Shown: positions 1 through 11,551 of the stretch, piece by piece
How positions within the stretch are numbered: the stretch's first letter is position 1
Layout of the letters: each line of letters opens with the position of its first letter
From: Setophaga petechia
Taxonomy: Eukaryota; Chordata; Aves; Passeriformes; Parulidae
Reading direction: 5' to 3'
DNA: 64,000 bases
Assembly (NCBI GenBank): GCA_024362935.1
Contig: JANCRA010000121.1
Location: 682,001 to 746,000 of the forward strand
Notes under the pieces: model-generated
What the model was told of the DNA's origin: nothing
The model's input: only the letters and a program-made list of their open reading frames with translations
The model's database searches: none
Program-made: the position numbers and the translations under genes

Positions 1-399
1 GTATTAAAAAAAAACCCCAATCCTTGAGTATTTCCAGAACTATCCAGGCAGAGCCCCTAGCAGGTGGCATTTTTAGGGTTTTCCCCTGCAGGATGAGTAT
101 CTGGCACAGCTTGTTTGCAGGTCAGTGCCTCCACAGCCATCAAAGCACAGGAATTTCCAGCACCCAGGGTGGATGCTGCATCCCAGAGAAGGGGGATCAT
201 TGCTAGGGCACCCCAGGGAAGGGTCTGAGCTACTTTGTGATTTCCTTAATGAAGCTTTGCAGGAGGGCAGCAGAGCTGCCAGGGATGTGCCAGGGAAAAC
301 CCATTATCCTGGGGGAAAGGCAATGGGAAATCCCAGTGTGGGGTGGGCTCAGGAGCTTTGGGGTTTCAGGCTGAGGAGGAAAAAGGGCTCCCCAAGGGT
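1..399. other. Unique sequence, no recognised feature
   Basis: Mixed-composition, G-rich sequence in front of the first LTR. I see no repeat family, RNA gene or convincing splice-bounded coding segment. Short open frames here have no recognisable protein content. Confidence 0.5.
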
Positions 400-405
400 A
401 CCCTG

Positions 406-1035
406 TGTGGTATTTTCAGGGTCCCCTGTCGTTGGGAGGAATGATGAATCTGACTCCATGTTCTTAGAAGGCTAATTTATTATTATTTATATATTTTAAT
501 ATATTAATAATATATTATTATTAATTATAATAATAATATAAATTATAAGTAAATATTAATATAAATAAATTCTCATATCAATTATAATTATAATATAAAT
601 AAAATATAATTATTACTATTATTATATTATATTATATTATATTATATTATATTATATTATATTATATTATATTATATTATATTATATTATATTATATATG
701 TTACGTTATATATTACAGAATGCTATACTGAACTACACTAAAGAATACAGAAAGGATACAGACAGAAGGCTAAAAGATAATAAAGAAAAACTTGTGACTC
801 TTTCCAGAGTCCTGACACAGCTTGGCTGTGATTGGTCATTAAGTTAGAACAAATTCACATGAAACCAATGAAAGAATCACCAGTTGGATAAACAATCTCC
901 AAACACATTCCAAAGCAGCCAAACACAGGAGAAGTAAATGAGATAATTATTGTTTTCATTTTTCTCCAAAGTTTTTCAGCTTCCCAGGAGAAGAAATCCT
1001 GGGGAAGGAATTTTTCAGAAAATGTGACAGTGACA
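406..1035 (-). mobile_element. Solo LTR, ERVK-like, with 6-bp target duplication
   Basis: The element starts TGTGGT and ends GTGACA on the plus strand. It is flanked by the same six bases, ACCCTG, at 400-405 and 1036-1041, which fixes both ends. Read on the minus strand it begins TGTCACTGTCACA, carries an inverted CCAAT-type box (CCAATCACAG) in the middle and an AATAAA-like signal near the 3' end, next to a segment (agccttct...catggagtcagat) shared with the LTRs at 27936-28333 and 44957-45375. No gag, pol or env sequence adjoins it, so it is a solo LTR left by recombination. An ATTAT microsatellite and other AT-rich DNA have expanded within its 3' part. A 6-bp duplication is usual for ERVK-type elements; the class call is an inference from that and from family resemblance. 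Confidence 0.85.
618..697. repeat. (ATTAT)n microsatellite inside LTR
   Basis: About sixteen nearly perfect copies of a five-base A/T unit, embedded in a wider A/T-only zone (about 473-715). It lies where the related LTRs have a short TATTATA-rich stretch, so it probably grew from that stretch after insertion. Confidence 0.9.
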
Positions 1036-1041
1036 ACCCTG

Positions 1042-1274
1042 CTCTGTTTCTGGAAGGGACAAAGGTGGCTCACCTTCCCTGTGTGCACACAGGGAGTGAG
1101 GGACTGAACAGCCAGGGAGAGGTGAGCTGGGTGATGGTTCCCCCAACAGCAGCACTGGGAAGGGTCATTTTCCCACCAGAATCCATGATTGTCCCAAGGA
1201 AATCCCTCTGAGGTGCCACTGCTTTGGTTGTGCTGGAGCCTGAGCTCTGCTGAGGTACCTGTGACATCTGTCTT
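1042..1274. other. Unique sequence, no recognised feature
   Basis: Short stretch between the LTR target duplication and the A/C-rich tract. No gene, repeat family or motif recognised. Confidence 0.4.
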
Positions 1275-1485
1275 TAAAAAGCCAAGCAAATAAACAAAAC
1301 TACCAAAAAACAAAAAAAACCCCACACACACAAAAAAAAAAAAAACCCCACCCAAAAACCACCAAACAAACAAACAAAAAAACCCCACCAAAAAAAACCA
1401 AACCAAAAAAATAAAACCAAACAAAAAAATAGCCCCAAAACCAAAACTAAACCAAGCAAAAAACAAATAAAGAAAAAAACCCCAA
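1275..1485. repeat. A/C-rich low-complexity tract
   Basis: About 210 bases made almost only of A and C on the plus strand, with runs such as AAAAACCCCA and CAAACAAACAAAC. It lacks a fixed period. Similar tracts occur at 35360-35425 and 62381-62500, and on the opposite strand at 23698-23858. They may be degenerate tails of retroposed elements, but no element body is recognisable next to this one. It generates meaningless Phe/Gly/Leu-rich frames on the minus strand. Confidence 0.85.
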
Positions 1486-2108
1486 TGGCTCAAGACAGGT
1501 GATGCCAGCAGTTGTTTTGTGGCTGAATTTGGAGCAGAATATGAGAAGTTTTTGCTGTCTCCCCTCTCTTTCCCTGCCCCTGCACTCCCTCTCTGCTGCC
1601 AAAGGAGAGGAGAATGAAGGGTTTGTGCTTCCCTACACACTGAACCTGGCTTTCCCCTCAGAGTGCACCTGCAGGAGGCACAGGATGGTGTTTGCTGAGT
1701 TCATTGCAGCTCGTGGGCTTCAGCAGTGAAGTTACTTTTCTCTTTATGAGCAATCTCAAGTAACCAGCGCCTTTCTGGGTGTGTTTTTTAACCACCTTAG
1801 CAGCCTGCTCAAACATCAGCTCATCTGTTTCCAAATGCTCTCTGCCAGGCTGTCCCTGCTAATGAGTTGCAGCTCCAGTGAGAAGAGCAGCCCTGGAGAT
1901 TTTTGTGGTTCTGTGGGAAACAGGTGTTTCTGTTTGAAAATGTCCTTTCTCTGTTGTTGGTGTTGTTGTTTGCATTTTATCCCTGAGCACAAAGCACAGC
2001 CTTCTGCAGAGCAGCTGACATGTGAGCCCAGGCACCTGGAATATCTGCTCCTGCTGGAATTTTCCCACTGCCAGAGGGAGGGGTGTCTCTCCAGAAGAAA
2101 TTTGGATT
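1486..2108. other. Unique sequence, no recognised feature
   Basis: Ordinary-complexity DNA. Open frames exist on both strands over the same bases, none with recognisable protein content. No repeat family recognised. Confidence 0.4.
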
Positions 2109-2114
2109 CCTGCA

Positions 2115-2723
2115 TGCTGATTCTCTGCTTCTTTTTTGCCAGGGTCAGGATTAAATGTGTGAGAGAGTATTCCTTGTTGGGACTCAGATGTCTATCAGTT
2201 CTTATCTCTGTTACAGCCTCACACACCCTGAATTCTACAGCATTTTAACAAACTAAAAATGGAGCTGTATCTCTTTCTACAAGGCCTTTTAAGGATAAAC
2301 TATCCAATTAAGAAACGACACCTAAATTGGTTTTACTTTTAACCCAATAACCGACCACCCATGCTTGCAATGGGGACTTTTTTACCCAATGACAGAAAAC
2401 CACCCAAACCCATGGAGAAGAAGAAGAAGGAGAAAAGGAGAATGTGAAGAAGGAGAAAGAAGAAGGTGAAGAAGAAGGAGCATCCTCCACCCTAAAACCT
2501 CCATCTTGCTTTCTATCTATTCCTGTATTCTAAACCCTTCAACTCTGAGTTTCCCACCCTGTGATTTTACACACACCTATTCAAACTCCACACCTAAAAA
2601 TCTCAGTTTTATTCTTGAATTTTGGAAGCTTCTCCATGGCCTCAGGTCAATGCAGTGTTCTCTTGGGGCTCAGTGCCTGGCAGCACAGAAAGCCCAAAAT
2701 TCTCAATAACCAGGGTTCCAACG
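2115..2723 (-). mobile_element. Solo LTR (GAA-bearing family 1, copy A)
   Basis: Flanked by a perfect 6-bp duplication, CCTGCA, at 2109-2114 and 2724-2729. On the minus strand it begins CGTTGGAACCCTGG, where the expected TG start has become CG, then runs through the family landmarks: gagaatttt, aagcttccaaaa, a CAAGATGGAGG motif, a TTC-rich tract, ccatgggtttgggtgg and tttatcctta. It aligns along its whole length with 11552-12276 and 35496-36069 on the other strand, and in its 5' part with 18559-18733. No internal retroviral sequence is attached. The GAA/GAG tract at 2412-2482 sits where the relatives carry TTC-rich tracts of other lengths. Confidence 0.88.
2412..2482. repeat. GAA/GAAGGA-rich tract inside LTR
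   Basis: About 70 bases of almost pure purine (gaagaagaagaaggag and variants) directly beside the CAAGATGGAGG motif of the LTR read on the minus strand. Length differs strongly between copies of this LTR, showing independent expansion or contraction. Confidence 0.85.
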
Positions 2724-2729
2724 CCTGCA

Positions 2730-4925
2730 CAGTTGTTGTGGTCAGCTACAGCCTGGAAAAAGGCAGCAAGTCCAAGCTGTGTGAGTGCAGCAAACATTTC
2801 TTGTGCTCCTCTTGCTTTTCTTCCCTCAGATCTCTACCCAAGGACAGAGGAGCTCCTTTGGTTGGCATTTCTGTCCCTTCCCTCCCTGCTAAAACCCAGC
2901 TGAGCTCATGGGTGGTGTGAGCACTGCACAGCCTGCCCTGAGAGGAAGTTCTGGGCAGAGTGGGGTGGGAAGTGCAGATTTTACCCAAAAAAGGATGAGC
3001 AAAGTGCCTCCATGGCCAGCAGGAACCGCTTGATGAGCAACTCTGACTCAGCTGGAGCCCCTCAGGAGATCCTGAAGAAGTCACCCGTCCCACCCTCATC
3101 TTGGACTGCTTGTGGCATAAACCCACATTCTCCATGGCAACACTGGGGGAAACCCTCTCTGATCACCACATTAAACAGGAATTTTGGTAATGTCTGCAAT
3201 GGGACTGTGCTGTCACAACAAAAGGCTGCTGTTCACTGGGATGCCTCACATGGAACCCCCTCTCTACTCAATGGAAAGAGCCAGAAACTTCCAGAAAGTG
3301 ATCCCCAGCCCATGGTAGGGGGTTTGAACTGGATTTTTTTTCAGGTCCTTCCAACCCAACCCGTTTTATTATTCTGAATTTCTAACAGCAAGGAAGCCAT
3401 GACATTAATTGTGCTGAAACCTGAAACGACTTACCCACATTTAAGGCCTTGTGGGAGAGAAATCATTCTTTACTTTTGTGTGTCTGAGGTGAATTTGATT
3501 TAATAGTGAGCAGAGTATGGACAGGTGGAAACCAGCAGATAATCTATTGTAATAACCCAGTAAAAATACAAATATTGTCTTCTTCATTTATCAGGGGAGG
3601 CCAAAATAGCACATCTCTGGATGTATGTCTGTTGCAGGGCCTCTTCAAGGAAAAAACAATTGATGGGAAACCAGACCTGAAACTTCACAGATGCAGAAAC
3701 ACTTTGGGAATTCCAGGGCATTTGGGGTCACAGTCGCTGCTGCAGCCGAGGTCTGCTGGGGCTGGGGCTGCCAGGAAGCCAATTAGGAAGGATTTTTGTC
3801 TGGTTGCAGCAGCCTGGGGATTGCTTTACCCTGAGCTCAGCTGGCTCTGCCTCCCCAGGGAGAGCATTCCTGCTCTGGATAGCGCCAGCACACGTGTGCT
3901 GCCCATCCTCCTCCTCCTCCTCCTCACCTGGTGCTCACAGCTGGCTGCAGGGGCTCAGAGAGGCTCAGGGAGGGAGAGGGAATGAGTTTGCTAAAACAAG
4001 GAATTTTCTGGCTCTTTTTGTCACAGAGAATCAGACTGATCTCTGCTGTGTGTCCTGGTTTTACCAAATCCTCCAAATTTGTTGGGATAAACCCTCCAAA
4101 ATCACCTTTCAAGTGTTAAAGAGCAGGCCTGACTTCATTCTCAGTGAGGGTTTGTGTCTGGCCTCCACACAGACATAGACACAAAACTTTTTAATTTATC
4201 CATTTATAGCAGACAAGGAAATTAATGCTCCTGCTTCTAAATAACTCGGATGCTTTTTCAGGGCCTGGTTTTTGATAATTGGGGTCCCACAGAGGAGGCT
4301 GCTGTGAGAAGCTGCTGGAAACTTCCACCAGCAGAGCCAGACTCTGAAGGTGGCTCTGGAGATGGACAAGCTGCTGGCAAAGGCTGGGCCAATGAGAGTG
4401 GTGGGGAACTCCTCTGATATAAAGTATTGAAGAAGAAAATCAAACCAAAGTGGGGCACACGCAGTTTTTTCCTAGCCAGAGAAGAGGAGGAGGTGAGAAC
4501 ATGTGAGGGAAAAAATGTGGAGACAGCAGGAGGAGCTGTCAGTGGAGAAGGAGGGGCAGGAGGAGCTCCAGGTGCTGGAGCTGAGATTCCTCTACAGACC
4601 ATGGTGACCACCAGGATGAAGGAACCGAGCCCCTACAGCTTTGCATCTCATCCTCCCATGATTTTAAGACTCAAAGCACAGGGAACAACCTGTCCTACAT
4701 GGACTGATAACAACTCAAATTAAAACAACTTCTTGGATTGTCCTCAACTACCATGAATTTAATACCATGTCTCATGATCTCTTTTTTTTTTATTTGATCA
4801 TTTTTTTATAATCTATATGTGTTACATAAACTGAAACAACAGCACGTGCTTCTTCTCCATTTCAATAATAAATACAATTTCTGTTTAATAAATAGTGCAC
4901 TTTAGGAAAACAATGTGTATCAAAG
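2730..4925. other. 2.2 kb unique sequence, no recognised feature
   Basis: No LTR, CR1 or RNA gene recognised. It holds a short TCC/GGA-rich stretch near 3908-3926 and a run of T at 4782-4791. Several short open frames occur, but none has a recognisable domain or paired splice signals that I would defend. Confidence 0.4.
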
Positions 4926-5350
4926 CATCTCCATGAGCCCCTCTGGGATTGCTCCAGCATCTCCACATCCTGACCTTGACCCAGGTGCTGGATGCAGCTC
5001 TGCAGGTGGGGGCTGATGGAATCACAGAATCATTTAGGCTGGAAAAGCCCTTGGAGATCCATCCCTACTACTCCTGGCACTGCCAGGGCCACCCCTGATC
5101 CAGGTCCCTCCAAATCCACATGGATTTGAAATCCCTTCAGGAATGGGGATCCCACCACTGCCCTGGGCTGGAAAACCCTTTCCAGGCCGGATTGTTCCCA
5201 ATTCCTTTGCCTGGCACAGCTGGAGGCCTTTCCCTCTCAGGCCATCCCTCGTTCCCTGGGAGCAGAGCCCAATCCCAGCTGGCTCCAACCTCCCTGGGTT
5301 CCCACAGCAGCTGGGGCTGAGCAGTCGCTGCTCCCAGGGCACTCCCTGGG
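4926..5350 (-). mobile_element. CR1 LINE 3' fragments, two abutting pieces
   Basis: From about 5019 the plus strand reads as the reverse complement of a CR1 3' end: the terminal octamer region (atcacagaatcat), then TTAGGCTGGAAAAGCCC, then the typical CR1 tail to about 5350. Just left of it, 4926-5016 resembles a more upstream CR1 region in the same orientation (gctccagcat, ggtgctggatgcagctctg, caggtggggg), so two CR1 pieces seem to lie head to tail. CR1 is the main avian non-LTR retrotransposon; its copies are usually 5'-truncated and do not make target duplications. No reverse transcriptase frame survives. Confidence 0.8.
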
Positions 5351-5419
5351 ACTGAAGTGGAAAATTCATCAATGGCTCAGAGAGAGGAGAAAGGAAATCT
5401 GGAGACTCTGCCCTTGGGC

Positions 5420-5948
5420 ATCATGAATTTGATTGGAAAACAGAAATTATTTGCTCATTTCACTTATTTACTAGGTTTTATCTTCATTGATGGAATTCTA
5501 ATTCATTCTTCATATTCTCCTTATTCTCATTATTCTGCTTCTTCTTTTCTTCTACATATTTTCATATTCTACTTATCATTATTCCTCTTCTCCTATGGAT
5601 TATAAAATTCTTATTCTTATTTCTCTTCTTCTATGGATTCTAAAATTATTATTCTTATTATTATTCTTCTTCTAAAGTTTTTAAAATTCTTATTCCTCTT
5701 TTTCTATGGATTTTATAATTCTTACTCCTATTCCTCTTCTTCTATACAGTGCTAAATTCTTATTCCTATCACTACTCTTATTCTCCTATGTATCTTTAAG
5801 TAATTCTTCCTCTTCGTTGTCTATGACACCATATTCACCTTCTTCTTCTACAGCTTCTTCATTGTCTTTGTTGACTTCTTTGTCTTCATCATCTTCATCT
5901 TTGTCTTTGCCTTTGTCATCTTTGTCTTCTTCATCATCTCTCTGTCAG
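5420..5948. repeat. TTC/ATT-rich region with a decayed minisatellite
   Basis: A strongly pyrimidine-rich plus strand. Between about 5580 and 5815 a unit of roughly 37-40 bases recurs about six times in imperfect form, each with a cctcttcttctatggatt-like start followed by taaaattcttattc. The 3' part (5815-5948) is mostly TTC/TTG triplets. It resembles an old, diverged version of the TTC tracts inside the LTRs of this window, but no LTR ends are visible around it. Confidence 0.7.
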
Positions 5949-7297
5949 GGGGCAGGTGAGGCACGGAGCATCTCTGTGTGCATTAGAACAGACAGCAAAG
6001 GTCTGTGAGAGCTGTGGCATGGTCTGATTTCAGTGGGGCAGATATGAAATGAGATTTTGAGTCAGTTTTCTTAGGACTGGAAGCCTTGTGGTTGTGGTTG
6101 CTTTCAGCTCATCTTGCTTGCCCAGAGGATGGTACCATCATCTCAAATTTCAGGGATCTGAAGGGAATTAGTTTGGTACCAGGCAGGACAAGGTGAAGAG
6201 GCAGGACCAACTTAATGTATTAAATGATTGGGTTTCACCTGGGATTAGATTAGGCTTGGCTCCAGGTCATGAATATGCAAAGATGACTCGCTGTGAAGTA
6301 GCAAAAATTCAGAATACAACTCAAAGGAACTGGTGCTGAATTTGCACACTTGCCTCCTCAGCAAGTTAGATCTTTCAGGTTTCTGAGGGCTGGTGAAGGT
6401 GTAGGAACAGTGTTTTCTTCATTGGTGTTCCAGTGGACTCTTTCCATGTTCTAGAAGTGAGCCAGTGATTTGTTATCCCCCCTGGCATGCTTAGGGCATC
6501 AAAGCATTCCAAGTGATGGAGACAAATGTGGACAGTCAATTACAGCTCTTGTCAAACCATGGAGATGGCACAGTGCTCTGCTGCTTTATCTGAGAACCTG
6601 ATGAAAATACAGTCTGTTGGGCAGAATTCCTCTCCTTTTAGGAATCCAAGCTTAAAATTGACTGTGTTTCTGGATGGTAACAATGGTATTGCCAAAAATA
6701 ATCCAGGTTTGTGACTGAATGCTGACTTGGCGTGGTGGCTGCCTTTTCCCACAAGGAACTCAGAATCCTGGGCTGGATTAGGTCTGGAAGAGAAATGAGT
6801 TTTGCAGTCTCAGCTGCAGGTTAGGATGGGAGCCTCCAGACAGAGCTGAGGGGCTGGTGCAGTCAAAAAGGCATTTCAGGGATTTCAGGGATTTCAGGTG
6901 CCCAAAGGGAGAATGTGACTGAGACCAGACCAGGACCTGCTGTGTCTGTGCTTCATGGACTGACTCTCCTTGGCTCATGGGTGGTGGGTTCACAAACATC
7001 ACAGAGAGAGGGTGACCAGCCACTGCAAGAGGGATCTGTGGTAGGAATCAGCCAGGTTTGGACAATCCTGAGCTGCTTTTGGGTGCTGGCAGTAAAACAA
7101 GGGATGAGGATTGCTTTCACCACCAGTACAAAGAGAGAAACTTGTCACAGCCTTTTCTCTGACCTGCCACATCACAGACTGCTAAATGCCACCCAGCTGA
7201 GGGCTGGAGACTGGAAATATTTTCCCCAAATATGATGTGTTTTTCCCTACTTCTTCCTGCCTGCCTGACAGAGCAACCTGCTGCAGCTCATCAGCAC
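5949..7297. other. 1.3 kb unique sequence, no recognised feature
   Basis: Ordinary DNA with a small direct duplication (gggatttca twice near 6878-6896). No repeat family or RNA gene recognised. An exon-like 54-base segment at 7272-7325 is dealt with under rejected items. Confidence 0.4.
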
Positions 7298-7540
7298 TGT
7301 GGAAAAGAAGGTGATGCACCACCGGGTAAAGGAGATTTCTTTATTAAACATTTTGGCACACAGCCCTGCTCTCCCTTGGGTGCTGACACGAGAAGAGGGC
7401 ATGGCTAAAGAGCTGAAGTCAAACCAGACATGGCAGGGGGGTCAGGTGGCTGCCCCATGGTTTCTTGCTGCAACAGAGGCATCGAAGCCCTGGCTCCTTG
7501 TGAGTGAACTCTGGGAACATGCAATAGTAGGTACTGTATG
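7298..7540 (-). mobile_element. Possible 3' part of an LTR
   Basis: On the minus strand this reads TTTAATAAAGAAATC followed about 45 bases later by CTTTTCCACA, which is the arrangement of an LTR end: poly(A) signal, short U5, then CA. On the plus strand it therefore starts TGTGGAAAAG at 7298. I could not find the opposite end or a target duplication, so the right boundary is a guess and the call is tentative. Confidence 0.3.
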
Positions 7541-8728
7541 CTAACTAAAAACCTAACGTGTTATTCCTGGCTTTTACACACCTGGTTACCCATGGATAAA
7601 GCTATAGGATATTTATTACAGCAGGGCAAGACTGCTTTGTAATCTGAATATGCTGCATTCACACCAGTGACTTGAACAAAGTGTTTCTTCATTTCTCCGG
7701 CCATTAATGGTTTTCTCATAAGAAACCATGAAGTCAGTTTTGTTGTGTTTGTCAGCTGGGTTTTTGACTGCGTGTATTTTGTTCCACAAAGGGGTTATTC
7801 AAAGCCTCCCCTCCAGTTTTTAATTAATTGCAGACCTGGTGGAAGGCGAGCCCAGTGGGGCTGGAGAGGTTCCCGTCTGGTTTCCATTTCGCCCGCGGGC
7901 TGTGTGTGGAACCACGGCTGGCTCCTGGGCTGCTGGGCCCTCAGAGGGCTGGGATTGACAGGCACTGCTCATTTATTTATTTATTTGTTTGTTCATTTGC
8001 TTTGATCAGCCTCCAGCCTGCACCCACGGTGCTCACTGGGGGCAGAAAGTAGCTTTGTGCTGGCAAAAGGGGATGGAGATCCCAAACAGCCCCACTGCTT
8101 CTACACTATCTCCTTTGGGTAAAGCCTTTGTGCCTCTCTTGGAGACAAATTCACCATTCATAGCACTTAAATCCTGTGCTTTTTAGCTGTGCCTGTTCCA
8201 GGATTTTGCCTCTGCCAAGGTCTCCTAGCAGGGAACCACTCCAAGCGTGGGGATTCACGGCGCTTTCAAAATGCCACCGTGTGTTTTACTACAGCTGCGA
8301 AAGTCAGACGTGGAACACTAACATTCCCTGTGAAAAAAAACCCCAAACCCCATCCTTAATAAATGTGCCTAGTGTCTGAGTACCCTGGCTGCCTTCAGCT
8401 CCTCAGAGCCTCTACCTACCCTTTGAATTTATGCATTTCATCTGCCTGCTGTAAATATACCCAAAGCCTGGAGAATGCTTCTGTTTCCCCAGGGGGATAT
8501 TTTCTATTGAGCTTGGCTGTGCTGAGCTCTCTTTGGCAGATGAGTTATGAAGAGCAGACTCATAAAAGCAGGAGGCTCTTCCAAGCATTGCACAAGGGTT
8601 GGGATGAAAGGTGGGTCACGCTGCCCTCACGAAAAACACACCTCACTGCAGAGCAGGATTGAAAAATTCCTGCTGAAATCCTCCCAAAGAAGAGATCAAT
8701 GGAAATGCCATCTCTCCTGCTGGGTCGT
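7541..8728. other. 1.2 kb unique sequence, possibly a regulatory block near 7560-7760
   Basis: No repeat family recognised. The first 200 bases are AT-rich, high-complexity DNA (gataaagctatagg, ggccattaatggt) of the kind often seen in conserved non-coding elements; that is impression only. A short TTTA repeat lies at 7971-7990. Confidence 0.35.
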
Positions 8729-8733
8729 ACTTG

Positions 8734-9358
8734 TGGTGTCTTTTTGGGCTACCTAAAAACAGAGGCCAGACTAATATAAATATATATTATAAAATATATT
8801 AAAATATATATTCTATAATATAAATATATATATATATACCCTTATCTATATAAGGAAATTTATATAAGGGAATAATATATTTTTCCCTTATTTATATATA
8901 TATTATATATGTACATATACATATATAATATTTTTATATAAAAATATATAAATATAAATATAAATAAGGGAAAAAAAGGGGTTCTATTTATTGAAGGGCC
9001 TTCAGGAACAGACAAATCCCCCCAGGGGGTACACCCAAAATGCGTGATGGGTCAGGGGTTTTCACACTTTTATAAGTTTGGTCCATTTGCATATTGGGGG
9101 TTAATCTTCCAATTATAGCTTCAGGTAATGAAGTCATTTACCCCAAATTTGCTCCCCCCAAACTAATTTTTGTTTCCATCTCTCAGGGCCTGAGGCAGTG
9201 AGGTGTCCTTGATCCCCAGGCCTGGAGAGGAATTCCTGTGTCTGACCAAAATGGGAAAGCAGCAGCTAACACTGTGTATGGAGTTTAGACTTATACACTA
9301 AAGAACTGCAGGATTAAAAATATATAAAAAATAGAAAAACTAAAATCCTAAGGCATCA
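8734..9358 (-). mobile_element. Solo LTR with large AT-rich insertion (family 3, copy 1)
   Basis: On the minus strand it begins TGATGCCTTAGG and ends AAAAAGACACCA. The flanks share CTTG (8730-8733 and 9359-9362), a short possible target duplication. It aligns end to end with the plus-strand copy at 40303-40728, including a TTATAAAAG promoter-like box, a CAATAAATAGAACC poly(A) region and a common terminus. The extra length is an AT-rich segment at 8771-8968 between the poly(A) region and the 3' end. No coding remnant adjoins. Confidence 0.82.
8771..8968. repeat. AT-rich, partly palindromic expansion inside LTR
   Basis: About 200 bases of nearly pure A/T with several inverted segments, for example cccttat against ataaggg on each side of 8855, and a TATGTACATA core near 8910. 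The sister LTR at 40303-40728 has only about 20 ordinary bases at this place. Such DNA can extrude as a cruciform. Confidence 0.85.
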
Positions 9359-9362
9359 CTTG

Positions 9363-11545
9363 TGGGGAGAGCAATATATGGAGATCCACACTCTGCAAAA
9401 CCAGGTGGGAAATCCAGCTCCCACCACACACAGCCCCTCAAGGATAAAAAGGCCTCGTGCTCTGCTGGGTTCCAGGCTAAGAAACAAGGGAAAATGTGAT
9501 TTCTGCTTCAGGCAGCTTTCAGTGTAGTAAATTAAAAGTCAGACATAAAAAAATGCCTCAGGAAATGCCAGGGATGGGCCTGGCATGGCACAGCACAACA
9601 GTTTGGTATTTGGCATTTTGGTGCCTCCTGCACAGACAGACAGGAGGATTTCTGATGTTGTAAAAAGGATGAAATTTCAAAAAAGACTAGAAATTATCCC
9701 AGCAGGTGAGGGGACAGCAGAGACACAGCCAGAGCTGTATTTACAAGTGCTAAATTCAATAATGATGTTGTGGCAGGACATTCCAGGTTGGAGCACTTAT
9801 TCCAGCACCTTCTTCCCCCTACAGGGGAGAAGAACATGGGAAAATTTACACAGGACATGGGAAAATTGCCTGTGCTGGGTTGGTTTCACAGCCTCCCATC
9901 TCACCCAGAGGGCAGAGGGCTCTGGCACCAGTTACCCCAAGCCAATGAAAACTAAAAAAGCTGTATCATCCTGACCTAAAAGGATCAGCTCCTTCTGTGG
10001 GCAGACAAGCAGGAGATTATTCCTGCCACGTGGCTGGGGGAAGCTGAGAGGATTTTGGAGAGCTGAGCCTGCACATTCCTGCTGAGCATGAATGGAACAG
10101 AGCAACAGGAGTGAGGAAAGGATGCTCAGCACTGCTGTGTCAGGTGGAGTTCAGCAAGCTGAGCAGAAAAGTGATGCTGCAAAAAAACTGATGCCATGTG
10201 TAAAAAAAGCATTTCTGTGACCATGACCTGCAAGAGAGCTCAGTCTGCTTGGACTTGGTCTGGGAGTATTTTTATGCACATCTCTCATTGGCATCCTGAC
10301 TGCTCTGAGTGAAATTTCAGTGTTGTCTCTCATGGAAAACCTCTTTGTGTCAATGACTGGGCTCTGATAATAGTCCCTGCTGTTTGCTGTGTTGGTTCTG
10401 GAAGGAATGGTTCCTGGAAAGGGTGGTTATTTTACCCTCTGTAGCTCCTTTTTCTCCTCTTTTTGCTCCAAGATAAGAAAATCAAGATAAGAAAATCAAG
10501 ATAAGAAAATAACAATTTCCTACTTCAGCAGTTCAGAGCTCTCTTGGTTTGGTTGCTGTGGCTCAGTGATATTTTCCCTTGTACCCCAGATGTGCTGCTG
10601 AAGGAATTTGGGTCCCATCGTGCTGATGCTGCACAAAAAATGCTCCTTGATTTGGTTTTTTAGGTGAGAGGGGTTTCCAAGAAAAATGGGCTTTCCATAT
10701 ATTGTCTGCTTCAATTACTAAGCAGCTCTAATCAACTATTAAGCCAGCAACTGCACAAACACCTATTATCACAATCTGGTGAAAAATAAAAAATCTTTCA
10801 ACTAAAATTCATCTAAAAAGTTAAGTCCTTCAGTACAAAAGAAAAGTGAGGTCCTAGGAAACCAAGGCACAAAAAAGAGGTAGCAAAAAATGGGAAAAAC
10901 CAAGCAGGAAAATTGAGTTTTCAGCAGAGGAGTGCAGTTTACCTTCTGTAAATGCTGCAGAAAAATATTGAATATCAAAATAAAATCACTAAGTCCAGAG
11001 GGGAAAAGAAGCCTCCAGGCTGCTCCTTTTCCAGGAGTTTCCCAGTTCAGGGTTCAAGCATGTGAGATTTGTTGACTCCACCAAATGATTTTGGGATCTG
11101 AGGGGTTTGGGGATCACTAAGACAGAAAAATCCTGCCTTGGCCAGCCCTGTGAGTGTGCAGACATGGTGACCAGGATGCACAAAAGTAAATCCTCTGTGT
11201 GCTTGAATGGTTGGTTCTATATTAAGGCTTTTGCTGTCATAGAAATGTTGTAACAACAACAGCAACAAAATCCCATCAGCTAAAGCTGACCACAATTATC
11301 AGGCAAAAGATTTATGTGACCATCTAGTTTTAAAAAAACCCTCATGTCTCACAGCCTGAGCATCAATTTTTGGGATGTGCTTGTGAAGGAGTTGAGGCAG
11401 GTGAGTTGCAAGGCAGAGCAGCTCAAGGGTTTGATGAGAGACATGAAAAAGGAGAAGAAAGGATGGAATAGTGCTTTAATTTAGTGAAATAAAAGACACC
11501 TTTACCATTCCAAGTGTTTAGAAACTTTACCTCCTATTTTTAGGA
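9363..11545. other. 2.2 kb unique sequence with one tiny tandem repeat
   Basis: At 10471-10512 the 14-base unit AGATAAGAAAATCA occurs three times in a row. The rest shows no recognised repeat family, RNA gene or protein. Exon-like micro-segments occur but at a rate I would expect by chance. Confidence 0.4.
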
Positions 11546-11551
11546 GCTTAT

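Noticed and set aside
7272..7325. 54-base exon-like segment with acceptor, donor and 18 open codons (SNLLQLISTVEKKVMHHR)
   Set aside because: Its right half coincides with what reads on the minus strand as an LTR end (AATAAAG...TTCCACA), so the coding look is probably accidental.
11355..11400. 46-base exon-like segment reading LSINFWDVLVKELRQ before GTGAGT
   Set aside because: It cannot be joined in frame to other nearby candidates, and splice-like micro-segments of this size are common by chance here.
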